DNA of 64,000 bases from Heterotrichella gracilis (lineage: Eukaryota > Sar > Xanthophyceae > Tribonematales > Xanthonemataceae): contig JAULBX010030928.1 of the NCBI GenBank assembly GCA_032358255.1, positions 1 through 64,000 of the forward strand. Direction: 5' to 3'. Shown in pieces: positions 30,765 to 43,600 of the stretch (positions within the stretch are counted from its first letter, which is position 1; every line of letters starts with the position of its first letter). Under the pieces are notes generated by a model. The model was not told where the DNA came from and ran no database searches. It saw only the letters and a list, made by a program, of their open reading frames with translations. A program made the position numbers and the translations under genes.

Positions 30765-33700
30765 ATGGGCTGCACGAGCTCCAAGGTGATAGCGACACAA
30801 ACCGAGCACCCACCGTATCCGACACCAATACAGAAAAACAAGGTAATCAGCTATTGGGCTTCACCTTGTTAACGGTTCGGCAGTGTAATGCGTGGGCGGC
30901 ACGACAAGGAGCCGCTAATCACCCACTAGCCCATGCACAACCACCGCCCACTTTCCACCCACCATGCCCACTCACCACCCAACCCTCTTTGCAGAAACCC
31001 AGCAAGTTCAGTAGCGCCCAAATTCGGGTCATCAACGTGTTGGCGACAGACGTGGCTGTAGACAGCGCACCACACTCGCCACACGGCCCAGCACCAGCAC
31101 CAGCACCAGCTGCAGCACAGGCAAAAGCAGACGCACAAACTCAAACAGAAGACTTGGTTGCCCCCCACGATCCTGCTGCAAAGCGTCACCTCACCAACCT
31201 CCGCTCTTTGGAGGTGCTTACAGTGCCTTCCGAGCATCAGTTCGACACCATCACCCGCCTGCTGTGCACCCTGTGTGGTGTGCCAATAGCGGCGGTTGCG
31301 CTGCTAGATGAGCAACGATTAGTGTTCCAGTCCACCCAGGGTATGCAGCTGAGCCAAAGCTTCCGCGCCAACACCCTGTGCGCGTGGGCCCTGCAGGCTC
31401 CTGGGGAAGCCAAGGTGGTGGTGGTGGAGGATGCACGCGCTGACCCTAGGTGAGGGTTTGTGGTTGGAACACAAAGAAGAATGGGGGGGGGGAGGTGGCC
31501 TGCTGGAGGCTCCACTTGGCCTGCAGCACAACCGCAAAAAACGCTAATCTCATGCCACTTTCTCCGCCTGTGCCACAGGTTGAAGGATAGTCCAATGGTG
31601 GCGGGTTCCCCCTGCATACGCTTTTATGCCGGCGCTCCCCTGGTGTCGTCAACTGGAGAACGCTTTGGGGACCTGTAAGTGCCTGCTTCACTTTTGTATA
31701 CATGTCAGTGCGCAAAACTCGTGCAGGCCCGCATCACCCACACCCGTACAATTTTGGTCACTGTTGCCCAGTAGGCCACTTGCTGCACATCTCCTGCAGA
31801 ATGATTGGCAAGAGCTGTGTGCGCATTGCCCAACCAATGGCCTGACCCCTTCCCTTGCAGAGTGATTATGGACACCCAGCCGCGCACCGCAGACCCTTCC
31901 ATCCTCCTTTTGCTGGCAAGCTTTGCCCAGCTGGTGGTGCACCACTTGGAACGGGACAAAGAGGCGGCTGAGCAGGCTGCGCTGGTCCAGGCAATGGACC
32001 ACTTCAATGAGGGAGTAGTTGTGGTGGATGTAGCAGGGGAGGAGGGGTGGAAGGTGGTCCATGTGAACGCAGCGTGGACAAGGACCACAGGTAAGAGGGG
32101 GGCATGCATGGTGGGCGCTGCATGAAGATGAGCCTACCAGCTATTGGCGCATGGATGTACGTGTGTACCGGGGTCACACAGCCTTGTTGGGGTGGTGTGA
32201 GAGCTGATGAGTGACTTGGCATGTGCAGGGATGAGCAAAGCATCTGCGCAGGGCAGCAGCTTCTGGGACATGATGCAGGCACCAGATGCGGTGAGGGGGC
32301 AGTGACAGTGGCCGGGGCAATGCACTTTTGCAGTTAGTGCTCCACATCGATAATGCACGCATTGCCCCACATGTGTTTGCTGTAGCTCTACTCTAAAGCA
32401 CTTACCAGGGCTTGTTACACAGTGTGCATGTTAGCAGGCACATGTGACACAGCGCTGCTGCTTTGCCTCGCAGTGCATGCATGCCCATGCCACAGTGGCT
32501 AAACACCTGGAAACCACCCTATGCGCAGGAGAGCCGCGACATGTACCAGGAACGTGTGGGATTGGGGTGCACTTTCACAGCGCAGTGCCAAGCAGTGGCC
32601 AGGGTGCGAGGCGGCCTGGGTGCCGTCACACCGGGCCGGATCTTGCACGTCACGTTCAGGTGGGAGCACAGGCATAAATTCTTGTAGTGATGCAAAGCAT
32701 GGGTAATCTCAGCTGCATGATGCATGGCGCCACAGCACTGGCACTGTGTTGACGACCCCTGTGACCAAACATAATTTCCTTTTCATGTTAAAATTTAAGC
32801 GCGTGTGCTTCCTTCTCAAATCACATCGACATGTTTTCCCTTTCCCCGGCAGGCCGTGCAGCACATTGCCTGGCGTGGACCAAGTGGGATCACGGGAAAG
32901 CAAACACTGTTGGGGGACTACACCTGGGTCCTATTACTTTGGAATAATGGAGGTAAGAATATGAGTGGTTTGCCGCCCGGCGTGTGGGGGCGTTTTGTTT
33001 CTTTCTTTCTTTCTATGAGGTCTGAGTGGTGATTTCTTGTTTTGCAAGAGGTGCAGCCTGCGGCAATGAATGCCAAAGTGTAAAAGTGTGAATTAAACAC
33101 TGTGAATTAATTATTAACTCCTGCCACAATGTCACGGTGCACCCTTGCAGTCGTAATTGCAAAACCAGTCAAAATGCATGCTTTTACCCGAGCGATGCAG
33201 CCATGCATTATGCAACAATTTGAAAATGCCTCGTAGCATGACCGCAGCCTAGGCTGACATTCCCAGGGCAATTGCTTGTGGCGCCTGCCCTGACAGCCGC
33301 CCCACTCCTCCCCCTGCAGCCCCACGATCCTGCCTCTGCCCTTGAGCGCAGCACCAGCCAGACCCTGGGCCTGGTGTCAACACATCAACCCTTCAGCGAT
33401 GTGCAGCTGGGGCCGATGATTGGACAGGGGGGGTATGGCAGGGTATTCAGGGGTGTGTGGAGCGGGGCGCCAGTGGCAGTCAAGGTATGGAACAAAATGC
33501 TGGCCAGCCATCTTGCCAAGGCCTTGCATAGCATTGTCGGGTGGCCAACTACACGCCCTGCTGAAGCATTCTACCCGCGGCAACTCATGTGCACTTCTTC
33601 ATGCCACAATCGGCTTACTGCTTTGAGTCACAGCATGCTCAATTGCTGTCTTCCTCCCCTCCCCAGATCCTGCAGCACATGGACACGGTGGTGGCGGCTG

Positions 33701-35158
33701 GACAGGGCCGCGCGCGCACCTGCCCGCTGTTTGAGGCCACGCTGTGCCGACACCTGGCGCACCCCAACATCGTGCAGACGTACAAGTACGCCACCTTCCC
33801 ACTGCGCCACCGCAGCGGGTGCAGCGCAGACACCCCCATGTCCCCGTCCAAGCATAAGCACATGCTGGAGACCTGGTTGCTGTTGGAGCTGTGCACCATG
33901 GGCTCGCTGCAGGCAGCAATTGACGAGGGCAGGTTCCGGAAGGCGCCCTTCCAGGCCCGATCCCCGCCCGTGCTGCTGCACATCCTGTACACTGCGCGGG
34001 AGGTGGCGGCCGCCATGGCCTACCTGCATGCGCACGGCATCCTGCACGGCGACCTGTCTGGCGGCAATATACTGCTGCAGGCGGGGGACAGCTGCGATGA
34101 CAGGGGGTTTGTGGCAAAGGTAGGTGGTGGGTTGGGGCGGTGGGGAGCCAGGCAGATGGTTGCATCCGTCTTATGATACATGGTGCTACACTTATACTGC
34201 CAGAATTGTCAAAAGCAAACAAGTGCCCATGCGCCAATACGCATGCATGCGCCCCCCTGCACCACGCTTTATAGCGCTGCCTCTGCCTGCACCACCCCTA
34301 GGCATGCAGCGCTAGCTAGTTCTGGAAGTGTGGCATGGTCATCGCCCCACCCACCTCTTTGCACCCCTTCAGGTTGCCGACTTTGGGCTCGCTCGCGTGT
34401 TGTCCGACGGCGCCATCAGCACTCGCAGCCTGGGCACAGTCAGCCACATGCCACCCGAGCTCATCACAGATGGGCTGCTCACACTTGGCGCTGACGTGTA
34501 TGCGTTTGGGGTGCTGCTGTGGGAGATGTGGTGCGGGCAGCGCGCGTGGTCCGGGCTGCGCCCCACCCAGGTGCTCACGCAGGTTGCGCTCAAGAAGGCG
34601 AGCCTGCAGTTCCCGACAGATGCGCCGCAGGACCTGGTGGTGAGTGGGCAGGCATGTGTGTGTTCTGTGTTTGTGCCAGCATCGGTGTGCATGGTGTGGT
34701 TTTGAGACCTACCGGAATGCACCACCTGAGATGATCAATTCCATTTGTCTTGATGCCAAGTCAATGCCCATGCTAGGTTTAGGGTTCCTTGTATTTCTTA
34801 CGCACTGGCGCCATCGTGTGAAACAGTGGTGCACCTTGTCACTGTTACAATGTCTGTTGGCAAATTGGCTAAAAGTATCACCAGTGTAGCTGAGAAAATA
34901 ACTGCAATGGATGAAAGATTGACTTTGCGTGCAACTTGCTCATCGGCATGAACACAAACATGCTTTACACGCCCCGGCGCCATTTCTGACCACCCTTGTC
35001 CTCATCAGGCCCTGGCGCGCCGCTGCCTCCTCCCAGACCACCACCAGCGGCCCAACTTCATCCAAGTGCTGCAAGATTTGGACGCGCTGGTCGCCGCATG
35101 TGAGGCGCTGGGGGGGGCGGAGTCGCCTGTGATCACATTTGACGTTCATACTCCATGA
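30765..35158 (+). CDS. Lipid-anchored GAF-PAS protein kinase (TKL/Raf-like)
   Basis: Putative sensor kinase. Eleven exons give 728 residues: 30765-30842, 30995-31449, 31579-31674, 31861-32090, 32229-32290, 32529-32659, 32853-32952, 33320-33484, 33667-34119, 34373-34639, 35009-35158. The N terminus MGCTSSK fits N-myristoylation at Gly2 plus palmitoylation at Cys3, so membrane association is likely. A GAF domain spans exons 2-4 (VALLDEQRLVFQSTQGM ... FGDLVIMDTQPR), followed by a PAS-like region (MDHFNEGVVVVDV ... YYFGIME). The kinase domain has GQGGYGRVFRG, VAVK, a catalytic loop HGDLSGGNILL, VADFGLAR and MPPE. Asp and Asn of the catalytic loop are kept, but Arg and Lys of HRDLK are not, as in many algal TKL kinases. 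The ligand is unknown. Confidence 0.88.
32971..33014 (+). repeat. Dispersed repeat, copy 2
   Basis: TGCCGCC, GTGTGGGGGC, TTTTGTTT and TTTC units, matching 12073-12118 in order and spacing. It lies in intron 7 of the GAF-PAS-kinase gene. Confidence 0.4.
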
Positions 35159-36214
35159 TGCCCAGGAATTTCCAATGGTTGCATCACTCCATTACAATTT
35201 ATTCGTTCTGGAAGGTTGGTGCATCGTTTTGAACCTGAAACACCGCCAGCACTACAAGCGCACATGAAGTGTGGCCAGGTGTTCAAGGTTGCCGGATTTG
35301 AAAGTCACAACGGTTGCCAGCAGGTCCAGAGGCCTGCAGGTTTAGAGATCATAGAGATTCAATCATATTCTTGGCAAGGTGCATCATGGCACGGCGCGGC
35401 GCAGGGGCGCAAGCGCTGTGCCAGGCGCATGCTGAAGGTTGCAGCAGCAGTCATAATGGCACCGGGTGTGTACACTAGTAATTTGACAAATGAATAATCA
35501 CTGAATGAATAACCCACTGACTCCGAGTGAGTGAACTCTCGTGTGGTTCTGGTGCATTTTCCGCACCTGGGCCAACTTGTCTTTTCGTGCTCCGTTGATC
35601 CTCTACCTCCTCTACTCTCAGAAACAGGCTGTTTACAAACATATACTATCCACAATGTTGATTATACAAGAGTGCTGTGAGCCTGAGCACTCAGTGAGCA
35701 GCAAATGCAAAAGTTACAACACAAGTGTCTTCTCCATAATATGGCATGGACCAGGTATACCGTATATGCATATAAGCGAGTACGTATCAGAGAGGGTTTT
35801 CCGGAAGGTTTTACGGCAAAGAAAGTTGCAAGGGGTACCACGGGTAGCCACACAGTGAACCAGGTTAACCTGGTCAAATCATCAATCTGAGACATGCATG
35901 CATGCCATAAGCGGCTTTTGATAGCATGCTGCAACCTAATAGTATTGCGCTTAATATGTCAGTATTAAAGTTCCAACTGGTTGCTCAATGGAGACATATT
36001 AATATCAAATGCATATTGAATTAAACAGCACCGATACGACCAGTGGACCACATGGCTGTTGTCCGACATACGGCGTTGATTGACAATTAAAACCTGCATG
36101 TGTGGCCCCAGGGACACACAGATTGAAACACACTGGTCTAGGAATAGTACCACACCACGTCCTGTAAATGTGACTTCCTAGGTCCCCTCGAGATCCCCAC
36201 CCTGCCGCCACACA
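35159..36214. other. Spacer between two convergent genes
   Basis: About 1.05 kb between the 3' ends of the kinase (+) and PEX5-like (-) genes. It is AT-richer than the coding parts and contains a TGCATGCATGC palindrome near 35895. I see no gene. Confidence 0.4.
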
Positions 36215-39200
36215 TCAGCCCTCCTGTGTGAGCGCTGCCAGCGCCTGCCCCGCCTCGAGCACCGCCAGGCGCGCAGGCAGCTCGGCCACCAGGGTTGGGT
36301 CTCGGTCACCCGCACGCTGTGCCATGATGGGTGCAGGCAGTGCCACCAGGGCCATGGCCAGCCCGTCCCACATGCGCCCCATGTGGGGTGCCACCTGCAG
36401 GCCATGCATGTAGCACCGCACCACACCCTCATGGTCACCTGCAACGGGGAGATATCCTAATAACATCAAGGGCACATTGCTACAAATGGCAAGAAACTGC
36501 GGGCATTATGGAAGGGGCAATCAGCTTTAGAGCTAAACATAAAACCTATCAGACGTCTGTTTCTGCGTGGCTTCAATTGTGAGGAAGGGCCAAGTGTGAA
36601 AATGTAAAGGAGTAAAGTCAGTGGGATGGTGCGCTGGGATGGTTGAGAGCTGTTTCATGCACATATGCGCCCCTGGCGCTGTCCTTACCCAGCAGTGCGT
36701 GGCACTTGGCTAGCAGTGCCCATCCCTGGTGGCTACCCGGCTGCTGCGCCACCAGCGCATCAAGTTGCTCCATGGCCTCCTGCGCCATGAGGATGGGTGA
36801 GGGTGTGAGCAATGGCGCATGCCCAAAGCTATTGGGTGGCGGATGTATGACACATGCATTTCAAAATTGAAGCCATGATTCTCGGTACCTGGGTGGTATG
36901 TGTGTGCAAAATAGGCCACGATTCGATGCCAATCGTAGCAGTGCAGTCTCGAGCACTGCATGATGCATGACCCAGGTCTTAAGCAGCACGATTTTGACTC
37001 CCACGTTGTCAATCCCCACCTCTCCTATCCCTGTACCACCCACCCACCCACCTGGTAGTCGCTGCAGCGCATGAGCGCCTCCGCCAGCAGCACGCGCAGG
37101 CGCTCAGGGGCTGTGCCTGGCGGGGTGCGGCCCAGGGCGGTGCGCAGGGCAGCGGCGGCGGCGGGGTGATCGCCACGGGCGCTGTGCAGGGCTGCGGCAA
37201 TCGCAGCCGCAGTGATGGCATGGGGGAGGCCAGTGGCCTGCAAAACAGAAGGTGGGTTGGGGTCAGGGGTATAAATCACGGCAATAATGCTGGTCACAAC
37301 AATCAAACAGCGCACACATTGATCACCTCTTGTGCAGTGACACACTGGCAGTTTCCAGTACCCGCCAAGCACCAAATACCCAGCAGGCACCAAACTGCAG
37401 CCTCAACCCCCTGCCAACCCCCTCCACCCCACCCACCATGTGTTCCTCAAGCTGCTGCAACAGAGATGTGGTGCTGGCAGGCTGAGCACCCTCCCCCTCC
37501 CCCTCCCCCTGAGCGCCCCCCCGCCCCTCCACCACCTCCAGCCACTGCCCTGCTGCCTGCACCTGCTCCTGGTGGGTGGTGGCAGGGGATGGGCAGAGGA
37601 GGAGGAGCGCCTCGAGGGAGGGCAGGTGGGCTGGGGACAGGCGGACAGCCTGCAGGCAAGAAAAATAGGGGGCTTTGCATGACCTGGATTGGATCCTGGT
37701 GATGGTATGCAGATGGGGCGCATGCAAATGTTGTGCGCAATTGCGTGGCAGCCCCTGCACCAGACTGCAGCCACGCCGCTCAGACCCGTGCTACACCATG
37801 CCCTTCCCACCCACATCAAGTTCACACCACACACGAGTCCTAGTGCGCCACGTCATCATACATGATCACACATGATCACACCTGAGTCCAGTGTGCCACA
37901 GTGATGCCCCCTGCCACCAATCCTACCTCGGCAAACGCCTTGGCTGCTGTTTCCTCCTCCCCCATGTGCAGGCGGGCCATGCCCAGGCTGTGCCATGTGG
38001 AGGGGTCGAGGGGGGACAGCTGCATGCACAGGGAGCGGGGGTCAGGCAAGGCAAGCTGATACGGGATTAGGGGACACAAACAGGGGTATACTAACTATTG
38101 GTATTATTAGTATACCCCTGACACAAATTGGTCAGCAACGATGTGGGGCATGCCGCACAGCTGTGGGTATGCCGTGGAAATCGGCCCACTTCTGCTGTAC
38201 GTATTTGCACAGCACAACCCATTACACCTCTTGTTACTCACCAACACTGCTCGTGCCGCCGCCTTCAGCGCCGCCCCTGGTGCACCCTCTCCTCCCCTTC
38301 CCAGGTCACCTTCCACACCGCCGCGGCGCAAGGCCTCTGTCACGGCACCTGGGGGGAAGGGAGATGAGCACACATCTTAGGCAGGGGGGGGTAACAGCAG
38401 GAAAAGGATGTAAACATACACCTTGGGAGGGGAATAGCGCGATGGAGATGAGCGTACACCTCGTGCATATTCTGCCATTTACGCACACGACAGACTATGG
38501 TACCACCCAGGCATGGCTGTGGCAAGCCAAACCCTTCGCTCACCGGTGCGCTCATTGGTGCTTTCTCCCCCAAGCTGCTGATTGTATTGCGCCACCCAGG
38601 AGGGGGCCAGCGGGTCCTCAAGCGGGTCGTCAGCCTGAGCTCCACGCGCCACCCCATTACCAGCCGCAGCTCCTGCACCTGTGGACCCCGCAGTACCCCC
38701 CACACCGTACTCCACCACCCAATCAGCACCACTAGTACCAGGTTGCACAACGCCTGTGCCAGACATCCCCGCAGTGCCCACAGCAAACTCCTCCGCCCAC
38801 TGCGCACCACCACCAGCAGAAGGCGCAGCTGCCGCCCCGCCAGAGCTAAATGCTGTGCTGCTGTCATTGGCCGATGGCGCCTGCATCATGCGGGAGTCGG
38901 CATACTCGAGTGCCCAGGACTGGCCACCACCCTGCATGCTGCTTGATGCCAGGCTGGTGGAGGCCGCCGCTAATCCATTGCCTGCCACATGGCTACCGCT
39001 GGCGCTGGGAAAAGCTGGCTGGGCCAGAAAATCCTGTGCCCATGCATCGTGGTGCTGTTGCTGCTGGTGTTGGTACTGGTGCTGGTGCTGGTGGGGTCGG
39101 TGGTGGGTTGCTGGGGCGGGTGCCCCTGGTGCGCGCCCATACAGCGGCATTTGCGGGGGCGGCCATGCGTGGTGTGGGTGCATGCGGGCCATCTCATCCG

Positions 39201-40136
39201 CCCATTGGTTGGCGAGGGAGAACGAATCAGACTGGTGCGCTAGGGTGGCACCCGATGGACCTGCACAGATGGGCACGCAGTGCACAGCATGAGCAGCATG
39301 GGTGCCACACTCCGACCGCACATCAACCATACGGGTGGGGCTCCTTGACAGAGCAACGCACGCAGTGCCAAATCATGCATATATAGCCCCTTTGTCTGCG
39401 GGCATGCTCATCAGGCAGGCATTCTACAGTGCATGTGAATGCGCAGTCCCTAGCCAACCAACTGCCCCTCACCCACCTGCTCCGCTGCTGAACTCCTGTG
39501 CCCAGCGGCCCCCATCCCCTGGCCCCTGCCCCTGCCCCTGCCCCCCCTCCAGCAGCTCCCGGTACCGCTGGTCCTGCAGGGGTGCACGCCAGGTGGACAC
39601 ATCCAAGCCCTGAAGCAGGCTGTCCACCTGTTGCTGGTGTCTGCCTGGGGTCGCATCTGCACACAAAGGCAAGCTCACACACAAGCACACAAGCTCGCAC
39701 ACTGACAGGGGTAGTCATGGGGCACGCACACACGCACACACACTGGACAAGCACGTGGAGGGCAGCGCATATGCGGAAGTGGGTGGTGGGTGGTGGCAGC
39801 AAGGGAGGGCGTGGGAGTACGGGGCAAGTGTGCACCCAGGTGGCAGAGCTACATGCAAGTGTGTCTGGGCATGGCATTTTGGGACGGCGCCGGTTCGGTG
39901 GTCTCACCCGGGTACAGGTGGCGCGTAAGCACGTGCGCCCTGTTGCGCATCTTCTCCTGCTGCAGGGGGGTGAAGGGCTGCTGTGGGCCCCGCCATGCCC
40001 CTGCCACCTCTGCCTGGCTCGCGCTGCTGCTGACCAGGTGGTGGAAGAAGGATGCAACGGGGTTGCTGCTGCTGGCGGTGGAGCCGCCGGTGGGGGCACA
40101 GCCCTGACCCACCACCAGGTCTTTCAGCATGTCCAT
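36215..40136 (-). CDS. PEX5-like peroxisomal import receptor with divergent TPR half
   Basis: Nine exons give 679 residues: 40136-39908, 39656-39477, 39260-38544, 38348-38242, 38019-37927, 37649-37437, 37237-37052, 36779-36689, 36438-36215. The N terminus (MDMLKDLVVGQGCAP then Ser-rich SNP) resembles PEX5, including the single early Cys used for ubiquitin-driven recycling. The first half carries a series of W-x-x-x-F/Y motifs for PEX14/PEX13 binding: WAQEF, WAQDF, WALEY, WAEEF, WVVEY, WVAQY. The second half has TPR-like repeats (DPSTWHSLGMARLHMGEEET, GSHQGWALLAKCHALLG). The strongly conserved C-terminal PEX5 blocks around LWNKLGA and the NLGIS-like repeat are not visible. Either the cargo-binding TPRs have diverged far, or this is a PEX5 relative without normal PTS1 binding. 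Confidence 0.72.
38074..38127. mobile_element. 40-bp perfect hairpin with 7-bp flanking direct repeats (MITE-like relic)
   Basis: In intron 4 of the PEX5-like gene. Terminal inverted repeats CAGGGGTATACTAA (38081-38094) and TTAGTATACCCCTG (38107-38120) are perfect over 14 bases with a 12-base loop. Both sides are flanked by ACACAAA (38074-38080 and 38121-38127). Termini starting CAGGG and a 7-8 bp target duplication recall hAT-type DNA transposons, but the unit is far smaller than a normal MITE. It could be a solo-hairpin deletion product. Confidence 0.6.
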
Positions 40137-40662
40137 CACGCCTCAGGGGCTGTGGAGAAGTTATCTAGTGGTGCTGGAGCATGCATGCACATATGCATGC
40201 ATTCACCAATAGCAGGACTTCAAGCGCTGAGACAACCCCGCTGCATAGAGCAGTGCAGTGCGTTAATAATAGATAGAGAAACGCACGAGGATTCATGCTT
40301 TTCTACCTCAGCCACCCTTTCCCTTGCAACCAAGATTTGTGTCGTCAACACTGCACCTGGGTGCACATTACATATAGGGTATGTGGACCAGGGAAGTGAA
40401 CACTTTTATCCAAGGTGACGAGGTAGACATAGCGACAGGCATCGGTTGAGCCTGATTGTGTGTTGGCTACCAAAGACTGCAGAACACCCTGACTAAATTA
40501 TAGCCAGGTCAGCAAGAACACCCATTCGACATGCCCAACACATGGCAGTCATACCTCAGCAAAGCATCGGATGCTTGTTGATGTACGCAGACCATAGCAC
40601 AAACTGACGTGCTGTCTCTTAACTGCAACCCGGCGGGGCCTTAGTTTCAGCGGCTTGTTGCG
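40137..40662. promoter_or_regulatory. Shared spacer of divergent PEX5-like and UFL1 genes
   Basis: 526 bases between start codons must hold both promoters. Near its left edge are clustered TGCATGCA/ATATGCATGCAT palindromes (about 40179-40202). Confidence 0.45.
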
Positions 40663-43600
40663 ATGGACGACCTTTCGCTTGAGCAGCTGCAGGCGCAGCT
40701 CATGTCTGCGCAGGAGGAGAAGACAGTGGTGCGTAGAGGGGGAAAATGTGGATAGCAGGGTGTAAACGTATCGCTGTTGTTGCTGTGGGACGACGGGTGA
40801 ACAATGGTGTGCCCAATGCCATGCATGCATGTCACACATATGCATGCATTAGCCTATCTCCATGGGGAGAAGCAGTGTGCTCTTACAAAGGAGGTATAGC
40901 ACAGGACACTTGATGTTGTTATGGGTTGCACATGCAAGCCTTCGCCTGGTTTCATTTACGTCCGGGAGAAACAGTATCTTGCTCTTACCAAGCATTTACA
41001 GCACAGAACATTTTGTCGTGACCATTGGAAGTCCACTACTGTGGGTTGTATGGCGTTTGTCAACCACAACACCAACCTTGGTTGTACCATCAAATGCCTC
41101 CTTGGTCCATGGCACCAGATGACCTGCACACCCCCTTCCCCCCACTCCTTACCCCCCACACCCCACCCTGCACACACACCACCCCCCGCTCCCCCCAGGC
41201 CCGCCTGTCCGAGCGCAACGTGGTTGAGCTGGTGTCCAAGCTGCTGTCCCTGGGACTCATAGGCGAGGAGCTGCTGCACAGCGTGAACGGGAGGGAGTAC
41301 CTCACCGCGCGCCACCTGCGGGGGGAGGTGGCGCAGGCGCTGAGGCAGGCGGGGGGCAGGCTGCCGCTGGTGGGTGGGACGAGAGGCGCAGGCGGGAAAC
41401 ACACTAGGGTTATGGTAGCATATTCTGGGGCAGGCTGCGGCTGGTGGGTGGGGCGGGAGGCGCAGGGGGTGGCATGCGGGGAACACAGATGGATTCAGAC
41501 ACCATGTGGGCATGCAATGTGGGCACAATGCGAGCACGCCATCTTTTTGAAATGTTCAGATTAAAGTGTATTAATTAAAGTTACTGCAGGGCCTCACGCC
41601 ACGCCATGTGTACCCTCCATGTCCCGATGCTATGCCCACCCAGCCGGTTCCCACCAGGGAACGGCGCGCCATGTTCCCGTCACATATCCCCCCTCCTGTG
41701 CCAAGGAGCATTTGCATCCACCACGGGTGTCCCCGCCACCTGGGGGCGGTGCAGCATTTCCCATGCCTCCTCCATACCAGAGCCCTTCACCCCCCTGTGC
41801 AGGTTGAGCTGCCCGTGCTTCTGAATGTTGACCTGGTGCACTGCCAGCGCGCCGCAGAGGCGCTGATCGAGGAGGCCCAGGGGGACATGACGCTGGTGCA
41901 AGGGGAGGTCATCACGGGGGCGTACTACGACGCAATGGCAGGGGAGGTGGACGAGCTGCTGCAGGAGGCGGGGGTGCTGCCGCTAGGTGGGGGAGGAGTG
42001 GGGGAAAGGGGCAGATTGTTCCAGTGTCAATGCGCATTTGCACACACTTTTTCCATGCGGACCAAAGCAATGCAAGAAGGCGATGCATAGAGGGTCCTCC
42101 CACCAGCTACCCTAAATCCCTAAACCCGAAACCCTAAAACAGTCAAGCTGCGTGCAGTGCAAGAGCAGCACCCTGAGTGCAGGGGGCTCCTCACACCGAA
42201 TACTCTAGACCCTAAACCCCTGTGCAGCAGCACCCTGGATGCATGGTGGCTGTGCACGGCTGCCAGCGCCCCCTCACATCCCCCAGCATGCCAGACAACG
42301 CCCCCTGCTGCCACAACCATCTGCTGCCAGGCAATGCTCATCCTCCTCTCACCCCCACCTTCAGGTGACATTGCCCGCCGCTTCACACTGAGTGCGGAGC
42401 TTGTCCAGGGGACCATCAGTGCGCGCATGGGGAGCATCATACACGGACGCATGGAGGGGGGAGTCATCTTCACAGATGCACACATTGCGCGAATCAAGGT
42501 ACACGGGCGCATCACTGCACGCATGTCCTCATGGCAGCGGAGGGAGGAGGTCATGTGTGGCTTGACCATATACCTGTGCAAGGCAAGATGGCCGCCACCT
42601 AGCCATGCATCATGTGTACCACGTCGGTACTTCTTGGCTGCATTGTGGTTGCACGTGCCTGTTGTGCCCTGATACACGTTCTTGGTTGTGTGCCTGTGCC
42701 GTAACGCCTGGGGAGGCAAGCTCACACGGCAACTTGGCCTTACCACCCCGACCCTTGCAGGCATGCCTACGGGGCGCCCTGCGTGGTTCTGCCTCGCCCA
42801 CTGCTGTTGGCCCCCTCACAAAGGAGCTGGGGCTGGAGGTGAGCAGTGGGGGATGAGACCCTGAGGGGTCAAACAAGTAATAACACGAAAATACAAGTAA
42901 AATATATGTTACAAATGTATGCTGCTTTATTGTTGTCTTTTTATGTAAATTTTCTGGTCACTTACAGATAACAAGAAGAACAAAATAAAACACGGATAGC
43001 TTCAAATTTATTCCAGCAAGGAGGGGCTGTTGTTCATGGCCAGGGCACGTGCACGGGGCATGCAGGGTGCGCTTTGCAGCAGCGGGCGCACTTGATTCCT
43101 GAACCATGCTGTGTGTATGTACACCCCAACCGTGGATTCTGGCCTTTATGCCTACACTCACCCGTGGCTTGCACTGTCCGGAATACATTTGAGCAAAATA
43201 GCCAAAAATAACCCCCCCTGCTACATGTGTATGACTCTAGACCCTGCTGTGCCTGCAACCTCACACTGCCCTGCCCAGCGGGACACGTCTCCCCTCCCCT
43301 TTTATCCTATCCAACACATAACCCACACCCCCTTCCCAGGGACTGGGCCTCAGCAGCAGCATGCTCAGCGGGGTGGTGGAGGAGCTGGTGGCAGGGGGAG
43401 CAGTAAAAGGAAGCCTGAGAGGGGGGGGAGCCGCATGGACCCCAGCCACGTACTCTCGCTCCCAGCAGGCCGCGGTTGCTGCCTTCTACCGCCAGAACGG
43501 CTACATTGCATATGACACCGTGGCCAAGCTGGGCATCAGTGGGGGCCGGGCGCACATGGCGGGGGCGTTCCCCGGCGGTGTTGCGTGCGGCAGTTGCTAC

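Noticed and set aside
37166-37702. 178-codon plus-strand frame
   Set aside because: Antisense to PEX5-like exons 6-7; proline-rich low complexity.
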